DNA from: Acidobacteriota bacterium
GTDB taxonomy: Bacteria > Acidobacteriota > Terriglobia > Bryobacterales > UBA6623
DNA: 64,000 bases
Direction: 5' to 3'
Assembly: GCA_016125275.1 (NCBI GenBank)
Contig: WGMB01000003.1
Location: 1,529,896-1,593,895, forward strand
Shown: positions 28,201 to 36,331 of the stretch, one piece after another
How positions within the stretch are numbered: the first letter of the stretch is position 1
Layout of the letters: every line of letters begins with the position of its first letter
The notes under the pieces: model-generated
The model's database searches: none
Seen by the model: the letters and a program-made list of their open reading frames with translations, nothing else
What the model was told of the DNA's origin: nothing
Translations under genes and position numbers: made by a program

Positions 28201-28735
28201 GCGAACTGACGCTCGTCAGCAGCGACAGGTTGGTGAGGTCGACGACGGCGATCTGATTCCCGCTGGCGGTGAGCGCATAGGCCCGGCGCGAGGTGTCGTC
28301 GACCAGGATCTGAGTCGGCGCGCCTTCGACTGTGATGGTCTTGACCAGCTTGTCGGTGGTCGTGTCGATCACCTGGACGTCCGCTGCGGCGACCAACAGG
28401 TATTTGCCGTCCGGGGTGAGGACGCCGTCGGAGGGACCAGCTGGCAGGTTGACCGTGGTCAGCGTCTTGAGGGTCGACGCGTTGACCACCACGACCGACG
28501 ATGTCGAGCGCTGCGTGATGATGTAGTACTTGCTCCCGTCAAGCGATTGCTCCACCTTGAAGGCGCTCGATGGGGCGTCGATCGCGCCTCGCTCCGCCAG
28601 TGTGTCGGCATCCAACGCGGTCAGGACATTGCTGTTCCCGAAGGGAAACAGAATGACGCGATCAACTGCAAAGGATGGCACGCCTACGGCGAGGGCGATC
28701 GCCAGTGCTAGGGCGACCGTACGGATCCGATTCAT
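25253..28735 (-). CDS. Very large secreted protein: beta-propeller, Ig-like repeats and Solibacter-type C-terminal domain
   Basis: A 1160-residue secreted protein with a signal peptide (ALALAIALAVGVPSFA). Residues about 25-365 are YncE-like propeller repeats (SLDGSKYYIITQRS, TPDGKYLLVAAADVQVID, SPNGQYLYASSLTD). Residues about 375-900 hold four to five Ig-like (Big_1/invasin-type) domains, each opened by a phrase such as PLPTPLRVVV or PLPEPLTFRM. The last about 220 residues (AATYEPGIVPGSIISLFGTGL, INLQAPFELSPGQ, ATGVGRLNP, GLYQINFTVP) match the C-terminal domain first described from Solibacter. It is probably a surface or extracellular binding protein. The ATG has GGGAGAG upstream; a TATCCT -10 element lies about 57 bases before it. 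Confidence 0.85.
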   Translation of the reverse strand: MNRIRTVALALAIALAVGVPSFAVDRVILFPFGNSNVLTALDADTLAERGAIDAPSSAFKVEQSLDGSKYYIITQRSTSSVVVVNASTLKTLTTVNLPAGPSDGVLTPDGKYLLVAAADVQVIDTTTDKLVKTITVEGAPTQILVDDTSRRAYALTASGNQIAVVDLTNLSLLTSVSSHNSASIALTASNSRLLAVTTDGVRQFRTRDLASADMIAGNFALVNATLTVLPDSSKVVVQSRGIAPNNTAQLIDLSSGVAQNIGAIGTNELSKVVVLNNQQGYAIDVATMSLQLVDFTATPNPTVTPLSFGQNVRDISLSPNGQYLYASSLTDARLLKINTQNNQVEGSILTPIAPSGHALVFGPSSKPPAAISINGGNNQFFPPDTLLPTPFSVKVTDANGSPVPGVPVFFEDPAAVGLQIEPAQPAITNQRGIATAIITVPPQDMLNGDNLNGDPPLDDAGNPIESIEPITISATAPGVDSALFTLNIIRAAGLIKVSGNYQVGRENEPFPLPYVFLATDDKGQPLPSGTEVVFGWFFASCSSFALPVDPDGFVTVKCTGNRFSPLSQQLYADGVLTATIPTYQQELGISLTTESFNFSVARGGSRIQLTKLSGDGQSATTGSPLPEPLTFRMASDTQGRPDNPITVEIDQISGPPLIIEKRRATVQLRATGTVGVTVGPNAGTAVVRMRSSTPGLPEIFYTITATGGQPAELVKSGDGQVGKISNPLPTPLRVVVINESGAPVPFPEVSWRVASGDATITATNDAGGSNAVVQFGQTPGSVRIVAAIGSLQANFTVTSLPPEPASISTVSGQNQTITTGVLSEPLTVRVNELDNAPAAGAIVTFSGPPSVRLHPTSGSAPGNPVQMPTNIEGLAGVRVELLNLPGLGEEGATPAQLAQTVSITASIGGQLATSFLLNVVGRTPVIEAAGVVNAATYEPGIVPGSIISLFGTGLMEGVVGIRNAGGQTSFNGTQVRIGGIPAPLLNFSSGPPEQINLQAPFELSPGQTTTIEVENNGSRATISGVPVFLAQPGIFEIGLQQGGTVGAVIHADGSLVTPDNAAAHGEALALFATGVGRLNPAGQTGAPGPIPPSVATLPTIVGVDNKGAPVLFSGYAPGFLGLYQINFTVPIDSRCGLRPLNLRIGDSTSPQSTLPVRCPQ

Positions 28736-28859
28736 CTAGAACTTCTCTCCCAGGGACGCGGGTAGATGGGGCGGGCGAGCGGGCTTCGACTAGGATACCA
28801 GCTTCGCGGTGAAACGCGAAGTGTCGAAGCGGACACGGGCGTCGGGGAGGGGAAAGAAA

Positions 28860-28883
28860 GAGGGGGCTCTTTCGAGCCCCCTC
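28860..28883 (-). terminator. Rho-independent terminator after the second secreted paralogue
   Basis: A perfect 10-bp stem (28860-28869 with 28874-28883) and a 4-base loop, followed on the minus strand by TTTCTTTCCCC, lie 28 bases after the stop at 28912. Confidence 0.85.
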
Positions 28884-28911
28884 AGTTTGTCCGTAGTTGG
28901 TCCGGAAAGCG

Positions 28912-30732
28912 CTAGTGGTTGAGCGCTTCGCCGAAGGTGTGCAGCGCCGGGGCGCTCACGATGCCCGTACCGTCGGCGGGAACGCCGGCGAGACGGCCGC
29001 TGGTGGTCACCGGGATGACCAGAGCCAAGTAGCCCTGGGCCAGAGCCGGGATGCCGCCGAAGCCATCGGTGATGAAGGCGAAGCCGTGGCCGTACTGGAA
29101 TTCGCAGACCGCAATGATGTAGCCCTGGAACTCCGGAGCGCCGGCGATGCCCTGCAGCGGGTTGCCGCCCGACAGCGTGTAGATCAGCTGCTCGCCGCCC
29201 GCGATGACCGTCGAGGTCTGCGGAGCCGGAGCCGCGCCGCCGCCGGTGGTGGAACCGTGATAGTGAATATCACAGGTGCCAGCCTGCGGGTCGGTGCCGA
29301 GCCAATCCTCCGAGGTGTTCGAGATCGCCATACCGGTGTCGAAGCCGGCCTGGTTGGTCACGAACGGGAAGAGCAGCGTCGTCGTGCAGCGAATGATCGA
29401 CACGATGGTGTCGGGGTCTCCGCCGGTGTCGATGAAGCGCGGCTCAGGCTCGGAAGCGCTGGCCGTGGTCACCGTGCTGAGCGGAGCGAACGTGGCCGAA
29501 ACCTGGCCGCTGCCCACCGCCGGCAGATCGTTGGTGGTGTCAGCAACCCAGCTGACCGAGATCGGCACCGTGATCGCTTCCACCGCGAACGGGTTGGAGT
29601 CGGTGATCTCGTAGACCACGTAGCCGAAACCGCCCGAGAGGGTCACGCTGACCGTGCCGGCCGCGGTGCTGACTAGACCGCCAGCGCCGTTGCTGTTCGC
29701 GCCGGTCACCACGCCCATCTCGAGCTGGTCTCCGGTCGTCGCCGTGCCGGCGCTGCCCGTGGTCGCGGTGTAGAAGCGCGGCACGGAGATCTTCACACCC
29801 TGCGGGATGTTGAAGAAGCGGATCAGGAAGCGGGTCGCCTGCGAGGCGCCGCCGCCATTGTTCGAACCGGGCGCGTAGTAGCCCGACTCCCACTGGGTGT
29901 TGCCCGGCGAGTAGGTCGGAACGCCGAGGGTCTTGAACGCGGTCGCGAAACCTTCGTTCAGCTTGATGGCCGTGGCGCCGTCGGTGTCAATGCACTGCAG
30001 GCCGACCAGCGGGGTGCCCGGGGTCACGATCAGGCCCAGGATCGGAATCGCAACGTTGAGCACGTTGTTCGTCACCGAGAAGGTCGTGGGACCGGTGATG
30101 GAGACGAACGCGGTGATCTGCGTCGACGGGAACGTGGCCGTTTCCGGCACGCCGAGCTGGGAGGCGTTGCCGCGCATCGAGGTGATGCGAAGCGTGGTCG
30201 TGAACGGATAGCAGCCGCCGTCGGAGCAGTCGGCGTCGCCGGTGCCGTTGATCGCGCTACCAGGAACAGGGAACGCAACCCGGTTCCACTCCAGGCGGTT
30301 GTTGGCCGCCAAGGTGCCGAACTGGGGATCCTGCACGTTCGGATCAAACGCGCCGCAGCTGACAAACGTCGAGCCCAGCGGAGAGGGCGAGGTGCAGTTG
30401 TTCTCGTTCAGGATCAGAACGGCGTCGGAGACGTTGGTGCCCGCGCCGAAGTTGATGTTGTTGGTCACGTTGACGTTCAGCGAGACGCTGACGTTGGTGA
30501 CGATCACGTTGCGCGACGGGTCGCCCGCGTTGTTCGGGGGCGGAACGTTCTGACAGGTCAGGACGATGTCGCCCACCAGCTCTGCGATGCCCTCAGCGCG
30601 CACCACCGGCGGAACGGCGGTCGCTTGGCAGGTTACGAATCCCAGGGTCTGAGACGGGATCTGCGCGAAAGCCGCGGTCGCCGCCATCATCACCAACAGG
30701 AGCGCAATCGAGCCTTTCTTCAAAGCTTCCAT
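28912..30732 (-). CDS. Secreted protein of unknown function, tandem paralogue B
   Basis: A 606-residue exported protein with a signal peptide (IALLLVMMAATAAFAQ). I do not recognise a Pfam-type family. It is rich in Thr, Ser, Asn and Gly and predicted mostly beta. It opens with a domain containing AEGIAELVGDIVLTC and VSLNVNVTNNINFGAGTN. It ends with a conserved Cys-containing block: CTTTLLFPFVTNQAGFDTG, GTCDIHYHG, CEFQYGHGFAFITDGFGG and GYLALVIPV. The gene 3' to it on the map (30820-32565) encodes a close paralogue. GAGGAG precedes the ATG at 30732 and a strong terminator follows. The product is probably an abundant cell-surface or extracellular protein. Confidence 0.7.
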   Translation of the reverse strand: MEALKKGSIALLLVMMAATAAFAQIPSQTLGFVTCQATAVPPVVRAEGIAELVGDIVLTCQNVPPPNNAGDPSRNVIVTNVSVSLNVNVTNNINFGAGTNVSDAVLILNENNCTSPSPLGSTFVSCGAFDPNVQDPQFGTLAANNRLEWNRVAFPVPGSAINGTGDADCSDGGCYPFTTTLRITSMRGNASQLGVPETATFPSTQITAFVSITGPTTFSVTNNVLNVAIPILGLIVTPGTPLVGLQCIDTDGATAIKLNEGFATAFKTLGVPTYSPGNTQWESGYYAPGSNNGGGASQATRFLIRFFNIPQGVKISVPRFYTATTGSAGTATTGDQLEMGVVTGANSNGAGGLVSTAAGTVSVTLSGGFGYVVYEITDSNPFAVEAITVPISVSWVADTTNDLPAVGSGQVSATFAPLSTVTTASASEPEPRFIDTGGDPDTIVSIIRCTTTLLFPFVTNQAGFDTGMAISNTSEDWLGTDPQAGTCDIHYHGSTTGGGAAPAPQTSTVIAGGEQLIYTLSGGNPLQGIAGAPEFQGYIIAVCEFQYGHGFAFITDGFGGIPALAQGYLALVIPVTTSGRLAGVPADGTGIVSAPALHTFGEALNH

Positions 30733-30783
30733 TGTGTTAGCTCTCCTCAAGTCCACAAATCGTAGATCGATATCTCTTGGAAC

Positions 30784-30806
30784 GGGGAAGGCCCGAAGGC
30801 CTCCCC
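30784..30806 (-). terminator. Hairpin between the two secreted paralogues
   Basis: On the minus strand this reads AGGCC-TTCG-GGCCT, with flanking GGGG/CCCC pairs around a one-base bulge. The UUCG tetraloop makes it very stable. It lacks a T-run and could instead be a processing or stability element between co-transcribed genes. Confidence 0.45.
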
Positions 30807-30819
30807 GCCCCTGTTTCTC

Positions 30820-32565
30820 TTAGTGCGACAGGCTCTCGCCCAGGCGGTGCAGGTTCGGCACGCCGGGGACGCGCTCACCCGAATCATCCACCGGAATGAC
30901 CAGCGCCAGGTAGCCCTGGGCCAACGCCGGGATACCACCGAAACCATCGGTGATGAAGGCGAAGCCGTGGCCGTACTGGAACTCGCAAACCGCGATGACA
31001 TAGCCCTGGAACTCAGGAGCGCCCGCAATGTTCTGCAGAGCGTTGCCGCCCGACAGCGTGAAGATCAGCTGCTCGCCGCCCGCGATGACCGTGGAGGTCT
31101 GCGGAGCCGGCGCAGCGCCGCCGCCGGTCGTGGCGCCGTGATAGTGAATATCACAGGTGCCAGCCTGCGGATCAGTGCCCAACCAGTCCTGCGAGGTGTT
31201 CGAGATCGCCATACCGGTGTCGAAGCCGGCCTGGTTGGTCACGAACGGGAACAGCAGGGTGGTCGTGCAGCGGATGATGCTGACGAACGTGTCGGGGTCT
31301 CCCGTGTTGTCGAGGAAGCGCGGTTCCGGCGCGGCGTTGCTCGCCACCACAATCGTGCTGAGCGGAGCGAACGAGGCCGAAACCTGACCGGTGCCAATCG
31401 CCGGCAGATCATTGGTCGTATCGGCGACCCAAGAGACGCCGATCGGGATCGTGATGGACTCGAGACGGAACGGATCGTCGTCGATGACCTCATAGGTCAC
31501 CGAACCAAAACCGCCCGACAGACCCACAGTCAGAGTGTCGCTGGCGCTGGTCATCGCACCGCCGGCGCCGTTGGAATCCGCACCGGCCACCTGAACGATC
31601 CACAGGGCGTCGCCGTCAAGAGCGGCCGTGCCGTTGTTGATCGCCTTCGGAACCGTCACCTTCACACCCTGAGGAATGTTGAAGAAGCGAATCAGGAAGC
31701 GAGTTCCCTGCGAAGCGCCGCCGCCGTTGTTCGAACCCGGAGCATAGTAACCCGATTCCCACTGGGTGTTGCCCGGTTGATACGTCGGCACGCCGAGCGT
31801 CTTGAACGCGGTCGCGAAACCCTCGGTCAGCTTGAGCGACGTGGCGGTGGTCGTGTCGAGGCACTGCAGGCCCGTCACGATCTTGCCAGGCGTCACGATG
31901 AGGCCGAGGATCGGCACCGCAACGTTGAGAACGTTGTTGGTCACCGAAATGGTCGTCGGACCCGTGATCGACACGAAGGCCGTGATCTGGGTCGACGGGA
32001 AGGTGGCCGCGTCCGGCACGCCCAACTGAGAGGCGTTGCCGCGCATCGAGGTGATGCGGACGGTGGTCACCTGCGGGTTCGGATCGAAGCCGGGACGGGC
32101 GGCGCCGGGAACCGGGAAGGCGGTCTTGTTCCACTCCAACCGGTTGTTGGCGGCCAGAACGCCGAACTGCGGATCCTGGTACTGCGCGTACGGCGCGCCG
32201 CACGACGTGTAGGTGGCGCCCACCGACGACGGCGCGGTGCAGTTGTTCTCGTTGATGACCAAAACGGCGTCAGACACGTTCGTGCCGGCGCCGAAATTGA
32301 TGTTGTTGGTGACGTTGACGTTCAACGACACGCTGATATTGACGAGGAAATCGACGCCCGGGGCAAACGGGGCCGAATTCGTCGTCACGCAGGCCAATAC
32401 GACATCGCCGACCAGCTCCGCAATACCCTCGGCGCGAACAACCGGGGGAACCGCAGTAGCTGTGCAGGTCACCAGACCCGTCGGCTGAGCCTGAGCCATG
32501 CCAGCGCTGAAGACCATCAAGGTCATCAGAGCGAGGAGCATGGCCGACTTCTTCATGGCTACCAT
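30820..32565 (-). CDS. Secreted protein of unknown function, tandem paralogue A
   Basis: A 581-residue exported protein with a signal peptide (AMLLALMTLMVFSAGMAQAQ). By eye, most of its sequence after the signal peptide is the same as paralogue B or conservatively changed. It shares the AEGIAELVGD opening, TSMRGNASQLGVP, TQWESGYYAPGSNNGGGASQ and the C-terminal CDIHYHG and QYGHGFAFITDGFGG blocks. Differences cluster in short loops, for example around the Cys-containing insert SDGGCYPF that is present only in B. The ATG at 32565 has AAGGAG 8 bases upstream. A promoter candidate lies about 120 bases upstream. Function unknown. Confidence 0.7.
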   Translation of the reverse strand: MVAMKKSAMLLALMTLMVFSAGMAQAQPTGLVTCTATAVPPVVRAEGIAELVGDVVLACVTTNSAPFAPGVDFLVNISVSLNVNVTNNINFGAGTNVSDAVLVINENNCTAPSSVGATYTSCGAPYAQYQDPQFGVLAANNRLEWNKTAFPVPGAARPGFDPNPQVTTVRITSMRGNASQLGVPDAATFPSTQITAFVSITGPTTISVTNNVLNVAVPILGLIVTPGKIVTGLQCLDTTTATSLKLTEGFATAFKTLGVPTYQPGNTQWESGYYAPGSNNGGGASQGTRFLIRFFNIPQGVKVTVPKAINNGTAALDGDALWIVQVAGADSNGAGGAMTSASDTLTVGLSGGFGSVTYEVIDDDPFRLESITIPIGVSWVADTTNDLPAIGTGQVSASFAPLSTIVVASNAAPEPRFLDNTGDPDTFVSIIRCTTTLLFPFVTNQAGFDTGMAISNTSQDWLGTDPQAGTCDIHYHGATTGGGAAPAPQTSTVIAGGEQLIFTLSGGNALQNIAGAPEFQGYVIAVCEFQYGHGFAFITDGFGGIPALAQGYLALVIPVDDSGERVPGVPNLHRLGESLSH

Positions 32566-32686
32566 TTCACTCTCCTTCTCCCACAAGATCGGAATCACGT
32601 ACAACGGCGAATCGTCGCCGTCGCTTTTCGAAAACTCGTCGACTTCGCCTACCTTGGCGTTGTCACGAACCACACGGACAGCCCCC

Positions 32687-32716
32687 AGTATAGAACAGCC
32701 GATTCGGCGGCCACAA
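32687..32716 (-). promoter_or_regulatory. Candidate promoter of the secreted paralogue pair
   Basis: On the minus strand TTGTGG (32711-32716) and TATACT (32687-32692) are 18 bases apart. Transcription would start near 32680, giving a leader of about 115 bases before the ATG at 32565. The rest of 32566-32908 holds no gene that I can support. Confidence 0.45.
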
Positions 32717-32908
32717 CGGGCTCGGCCGACTCGGTCGTCGCCTCCCTGGGGACATTGATTCTAGATTGGTGCAACCCAACCTGGACCCTCTGATTCCCAC
32801 GCCTGGCCGTCTGGACGGCATAAGACGCTTCACAAGGGAATACCACGCGGCAAATCGAGAAGTCAACAGCGTTTCGGGCTGTTTTTCTCGGAACCCGTCG
32901 CAAACGGG

Positions 32909-35041
32909 TCAGCGCATCAGCCGTTGCAGGCCGCGCATCCTGGTCTTGAGCTCCTCGCTGGTCGTGACCATTTCGGTTTCGTCATAGATCACGCGCGGAG
33001 TCAGGAGGATGATCAGCTCAGTGCGAGCCCGATTGACGGACTTTACGCCGAAGGCTGCACCCAGGATGGGAATCTTGTTCAGGTAAGGCACGCCGGACTG
33101 ATTGAAGAGGTTGCTCTCCTGGATGATGCCGCCGATTGCGATGGTATCGCCGTCGTTGACGGTGATCTGGGTCTTGACGTTGCGGCGGTCGATCGAAGGT
33201 GAGGCGATGGGCCCGGTGGCGCCTTGCGGCGAGCTCACCTCTTGATCCACCTGCATCGTGACAATGCCGGAGGCGTTCACCCGCGCGGTGATGGAGAGCG
33301 TGACGCCGGTCTGGACGTTCTGGATCGTGTTGGTGAACAGCGACGAGCCGTCCTGCTGGGTCCCGCCGGCGACCGCTTGCGAGGCCAGCGTCGGAATGGA
33401 CTGGCCCACGGTAATGGTGGCGGCGATGTTATCGGTGGCGACCACCGACGGCGCGGAGATCACCTTGGTCTTGCCTTCGGTTTGCTGCGCTTCCAGCACG
33501 GCGCTGAGCTCCCGCGCATTGCCTACCAAGGCGCCGATGGTCAGCCCGAGGCCGGAACTTCCGCTGCTGCCCGTGAGCTTACGCTGGCCGCCGGTATTGG
33601 CCGCCCCTCGGTTGCGCAGAAAGGCGTTGACGCCCGCCGACAGGAGGCCCGTCAGGGTCACCTCATACACCTTGGCGTCGATGAGCACTTGTCGCGGCGG
33701 AAAGTCGAGCTGCTGGAGCGTTCGCTGGATGACCTCCCATTCCTGCTGGGTGGCCTGCACGACGATCAGGTTGTTCACGAAGTCCGGCACGATCCGGATG
33801 CCGCGCTCCTGGGTCGTCGATGCGCTCGACTCCCCGAGCGTGGAGCCGGTCTCGTCGGTCGCCGCCGGGGGCGCGACCTGCGGGCCGCCGTAAGCGCCGC
33901 CGGGCAGGCGAATGATGCCGCCGCCCATGCCCATCCCCATGCCGCCGCCGTATCCTCCTCCGCCATAACCGCCCATGCCGCCGCCGAAGGCTCCGAACCC
34001 GCCTCCCATTCCTCCGCCCATGCCGCCATAGCCGCCCATGCCGCCGCCGAAGCTCGGGCCGTAGGCGCTGCCATACCCGCCCCCGCCGTAGCCGCCGTAC
34101 CCGCCGCCGCCATAGCCGCCGCCGTAGCCGCCGCCATAGCCGCCGTAGCCGTAGCCTCCCCCGCCGTAGAGCTGCATCAGCGTGCCGGCCAGGTTGCCGG
34201 CGTAGCCGTACTGCACGCGGTAGACGAAGTTCTGCACGCCGCCCACGGTCACCGCGTTGTCGAGCTTCTCGATCCACTTCTCCACCTCGTCGAGGGCCTT
34301 GGGCGAAGAGCTGACGGCCAATACGGCGTTGATGCGCTCGAGCGGCACGAACTGGATGGCGCCGCCGCCCTCTTTGTCCTCACTGAAAGCGGAATAGATC
34401 TTCTCGAGCTCCTTGGAAACGGTGCTGGCGAGGCTGTTCTTGATCTCGATCAGCCGCATGCGCTGGCTGGCCATCTCCGGGGTGTCGAACAAGCCCACCA
34501 GTTCCATCGTCCGCTTCATATTGCGGGCGTTGTCGAGCAGCAGTAGGGTATTGGCCTGCGGCACCACCGAATACTGCCCACCGCGGCCCAGGAACGGCGT
34601 GAGGACTTCGGCCAGATCGCGGGCGCTCATGTAGTTGAGCCGCACCGCGCTCAGGGTCATTTCCTCGCCTTCGGGCAAGGGTTCCTCGCCGGCGATGCGC
34701 GGCGAGATCGGCGCCTGGGCCACAGCCTGCGACGGAACGATGTGATAGACCTCGCCGATCTTGACCGCCGCCGCGTTGTTCATCCGCAGGATCGATTCGA
34801 GCAGCGGAAACAGGTCGGGCTCCTGCAGCTCGCCGTAGGTATTGATCGTGACCGTACCGTCGGGCACCGCCGGGTCGATCGTGTAGTTCAGATTCAAGCG
34901 CCGCGCGACGACGTCGATCAGCTCGAACATGCTCGCATCGCGAAAGTTGCGAAACGACACCGGCGCCTGCGCGGACGACGGCGGCGCGGTCAGCGAGAGG
35001 ACAACGGCGAGGAGAGTCAGGCGAATCAGACGGTGCGACAT
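32909..35041 (-). CDS. gspD: Type II secretion system secretin GspD with a Gly/Tyr/Met-rich insert
   Basis: A 710-residue outer-membrane secretin that forms the exit channel of the type II system. A signal peptide (residues 1-24) is followed by N0/N1-like domains (FELIDVVARRLNLNYTIDP, LNYMSARDLAEVLTPFLG), an N2 domain (FVPLERINAVLAVSSS), an N3-like segment and the secretin core. The core includes VLIDAKVYEVTL, ISAPSVVATDN and DGDTIAIGGIIQES, and it ends in PILGAAFGVKSVNRARTELIILLTPRVI. Between N2 and N3 is an insert of about 80 residues (about 293-375) made almost only of Gly, Tyr and Met, which is unusual. It is the last gene of the operon; no pilotin lies beside it. Confidence 0.93.
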   Translation of the reverse strand: MSHRLIRLTLLAVVLSLTAPPSSAQAPVSFRNFRDASMFELIDVVARRLNLNYTIDPAVPDGTVTINTYGELQEPDLFPLLESILRMNNAAAVKIGEVYHIVPSQAVAQAPISPRIAGEEPLPEGEEMTLSAVRLNYMSARDLAEVLTPFLGRGGQYSVVPQANTLLLLDNARNMKRTMELVGLFDTPEMASQRMRLIEIKNSLASTVSKELEKIYSAFSEDKEGGGAIQFVPLERINAVLAVSSSPKALDEVEKWIEKLDNAVTVGGVQNFVYRVQYGYAGNLAGTLMQLYGGGGYGYGGYGGGYGGGYGGGGYGGYGGGGYGSAYGPSFGGGMGGYGGMGGGMGGGFGAFGGGMGGYGGGGYGGGMGMGMGGGIIRLPGGAYGGPQVAPPAATDETGSTLGESSASTTQERGIRIVPDFVNNLIVVQATQQEWEVIQRTLQQLDFPPRQVLIDAKVYEVTLTGLLSAGVNAFLRNRGAANTGGQRKLTGSSGSSGLGLTIGALVGNARELSAVLEAQQTEGKTKVISAPSVVATDNIAATITVGQSIPTLASQAVAGGTQQDGSSLFTNTIQNVQTGVTLSITARVNASGIVTMQVDQEVSSPQGATGPIASPSIDRRNVKTQITVNDGDTIAIGGIIQESNLFNQSGVPYLNKIPILGAAFGVKSVNRARTELIILLTPRVIYDETEMVTTSEELKTRMRGLQRLMR
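33917..34165 (-). repeat. Low-complexity (GGY/GGM)n coding repeat inside gspD
   Basis: This stretch consists of degenerate copies of GGCGGCTAC-like codons encoding Gly-Gly-Tyr, then Gly-Gly-Met. The periodicity is 9-12 bases, and the run probably grew by slippage. It is a protein-level repeat, not a CRISPR or intergenic element. Confidence 0.8.
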
Positions 35042-35084
35042 GAATTGGTTCCGAGCGGTCTCAGGGAGTTTCAGCACGGCGGCG

Positions 35085-35534
35085 CTACGGACGCGGCGTG
35101 ATGATCATCGGCTTGGCCTTGGGCGCGGGCTTGGCGGCCGGCTCGATCGCAGCCGGCGCAGCGGCCGGAGCGGACGCCTCCACGGACGTTTCCGCGGCGG
35201 GCGCAGGGGCGGCCGCGGCCTGGCTCTCTTCCAGCAGTTGTTTCTCCGCCGGCGAGAGCTCCGTCATCTTGCGCTTCCAGCTCTGCACGCCGAACGGCGT
35301 CTGGCGGCGGAAGGTCGCCACGCCGTTGGCTACCTGCACATCCACCGTCGGCGCGGCGCGCTTGGTCGGCTGCGGCCTGGGCTCGGGGGCGTGCTTCTTC
35401 ACCGGGCCGAACGGGGTCTGCACGGTCTCGCCCTCGGCCTGGGCGGCCGGAGCCTTCTTGTCTGCGTCGGTCGGCGGGGCCGCCGCGACCAGCGGCCCGA
35501 GCATCAGGGTCAGAATCAACAGGGTCTTCGTCAT
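35085..35534 (-). CDS. Small secreted protein with TPFG motifs in the type II secretion operon
   Basis: A 149-residue exported protein with a signal peptide (LLILTLMLGPLVAAAPP). It has two copies of a short motif, TPFGPVKK and TPFGVQSWKRK, separated by a predicted strand region VDVQVANGVATF. The C-terminal about 45 residues are an Ala/Pro-rich tail that probably crosses the cell wall or is disordered. The neighbouring gspC-like protein ends with the same motif (TPFGSQSWW). AAGGAG precedes the ATG at 35534. I do not know a family. Its position between gspC-like and gspD suggests an accessory that touches the secretin. Confidence 0.6.
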   Translation of the reverse strand: MTKTLLILTLMLGPLVAAAPPTDADKKAPAAQAEGETVQTPFGPVKKHAPEPRPQPTKRAAPTVDVQVANGVATFRRQTPFGVQSWKRKMTELSPAEKQLLEESQAAAAPAPAAETSVEASAPAAAPAAIEPAAKPAPKAKPMIITPRP

Positions 35535-35563
35535 CGGAATCTCTCCTTGGCTGCCGGGCGCTG

Positions 35564-36331
35564 CTACTTCTGTTTCGTCTCCCACCAGGACTGCGAGCCG
35601 AACGGCGTCTTCCGCACGCGCTTGACGTAGCCCTTGAACTCGGTCCCATCGGGCGTGGAATCCTTCGGGTCTGCGGCAAACACGCCGGGCCGCAGCTCCT
35701 TGCCGATGTTGTACTGCCCGCCGACGGTCTGCGGAGCCGGCTGCGTCATGTTCGCGTTCGGCGGCGGCGTCGCGGGTTGTCCGGGCTTGGGCGGCGTCCG
35801 CCGGTTGTTTGCCTTCTTCGGCTGACCGGGCTCCGGCTGCCCTCCTTCGCCGGTCAGCTCGTCTTGCGCCACCACGATCTGCTGATCCTTCCAGGCCAGC
35901 TTCACGCGGCCGTCTTCGGCCAAGCCTTGGAAGGTGAAATCGCCCACCTTCTCGCCAATGCCGATCCAGGCCGGATCGGAGGCGTTCGACGGCGCCATCA
36001 GCGCCAGTGGCCCGTCGCCGAAATCGACCAACCCGGAGTACAGCGGCAGTGCCGGACGCTGCTCCACCACCGGCTCGGCCACCACGACCTCGACGATGGG
36101 GTTGCGGTCCTTGACGAACAGCAGCCGGTCGACGATCGGCATGTAGGCGGCGGGCCGCAGAGCCGCCGCGGCGGCCGCGGCCGGATAGTCCGGAGCCGGA
36201 GCCTCCCCGGCGTACTTCTCCAGCCGGCTGAACCGCGCGTCGGCCTCGAGAACGCGCTTATAGAGCTCGGCCGCGCCGAGAATCAGCGTTCCCGCCAACA
36301 GGGCGTTCAGCAACAGCAGCTTGCGCTTCAT
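35564..36331 (-). CDS. GspC-like inner-membrane component
   Basis: A 255-residue bitopic protein: an N-terminal membrane helix (LLLLNALLAGTLILGAAELY), an Ala/Pro linker, then a periplasmic beta domain (LPLYSGLVDFGDGPLALMAP, IGIGEKVGDFTFQGLAEDGRVKLAW) resembling the homology region of GspC, which links the inner-membrane platform to the secretin. A Pro-rich linker and a C-terminal TPFGSQSWWETKQK motif follow. Its start overlaps the gspM stop (ATGA). The assignment rests on topology, domain appearance and operon position, so the symbol is withheld. Confidence 0.65.
   Translation of the reverse strand: MKRKLLLLNALLAGTLILGAAELYKRVLEADARFSRLEKYAGEAPAPDYPAAAAAAALRPAAYMPIVDRLLFVKDRNPIVEVVVAEPVVEQRPALPLYSGLVDFGDGPLALMAPSNASDPAWIGIGEKVGDFTFQGLAEDGRVKLAWKDQQIVVAQDELTGEGGQPEPGQPKKANNRRTPPKPGQPATPPPNANMTQPAPQTVGGQYNIGKELRPGVFAADPKDSTPDGTEFKGYVKRVRKTPFGSQSWWETKQK

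Noticed and set aside
25487-28711. 1074-codon plus-strand open frame opposite the large repeat protein
   Set aside because: It mirrors the minus-strand gene, has no signal or family motif, is very rich in Arg/Gly/His and lacks a ribosome site. Long shadows are expected at this GC content.
30823-32793. 656-codon plus-strand open frame opposite secreted paralogue A
   Set aside because: Antisense shadow: composition dominated by Arg, and the same pattern appears opposite paralogue B.
32880-32908. Small inverted repeat (ACCCG/CGGGT) after gspD as a terminator
   Set aside because: Only a 5-bp stem, followed by A-rich rather than T-rich sequence in the direction of transcription.
33917-34165. CRISPR-like repetition
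   Set aside because: The repeat is in frame, encodes Gly-Gly-Tyr and Gly-Gly-Met, and has no spacers.
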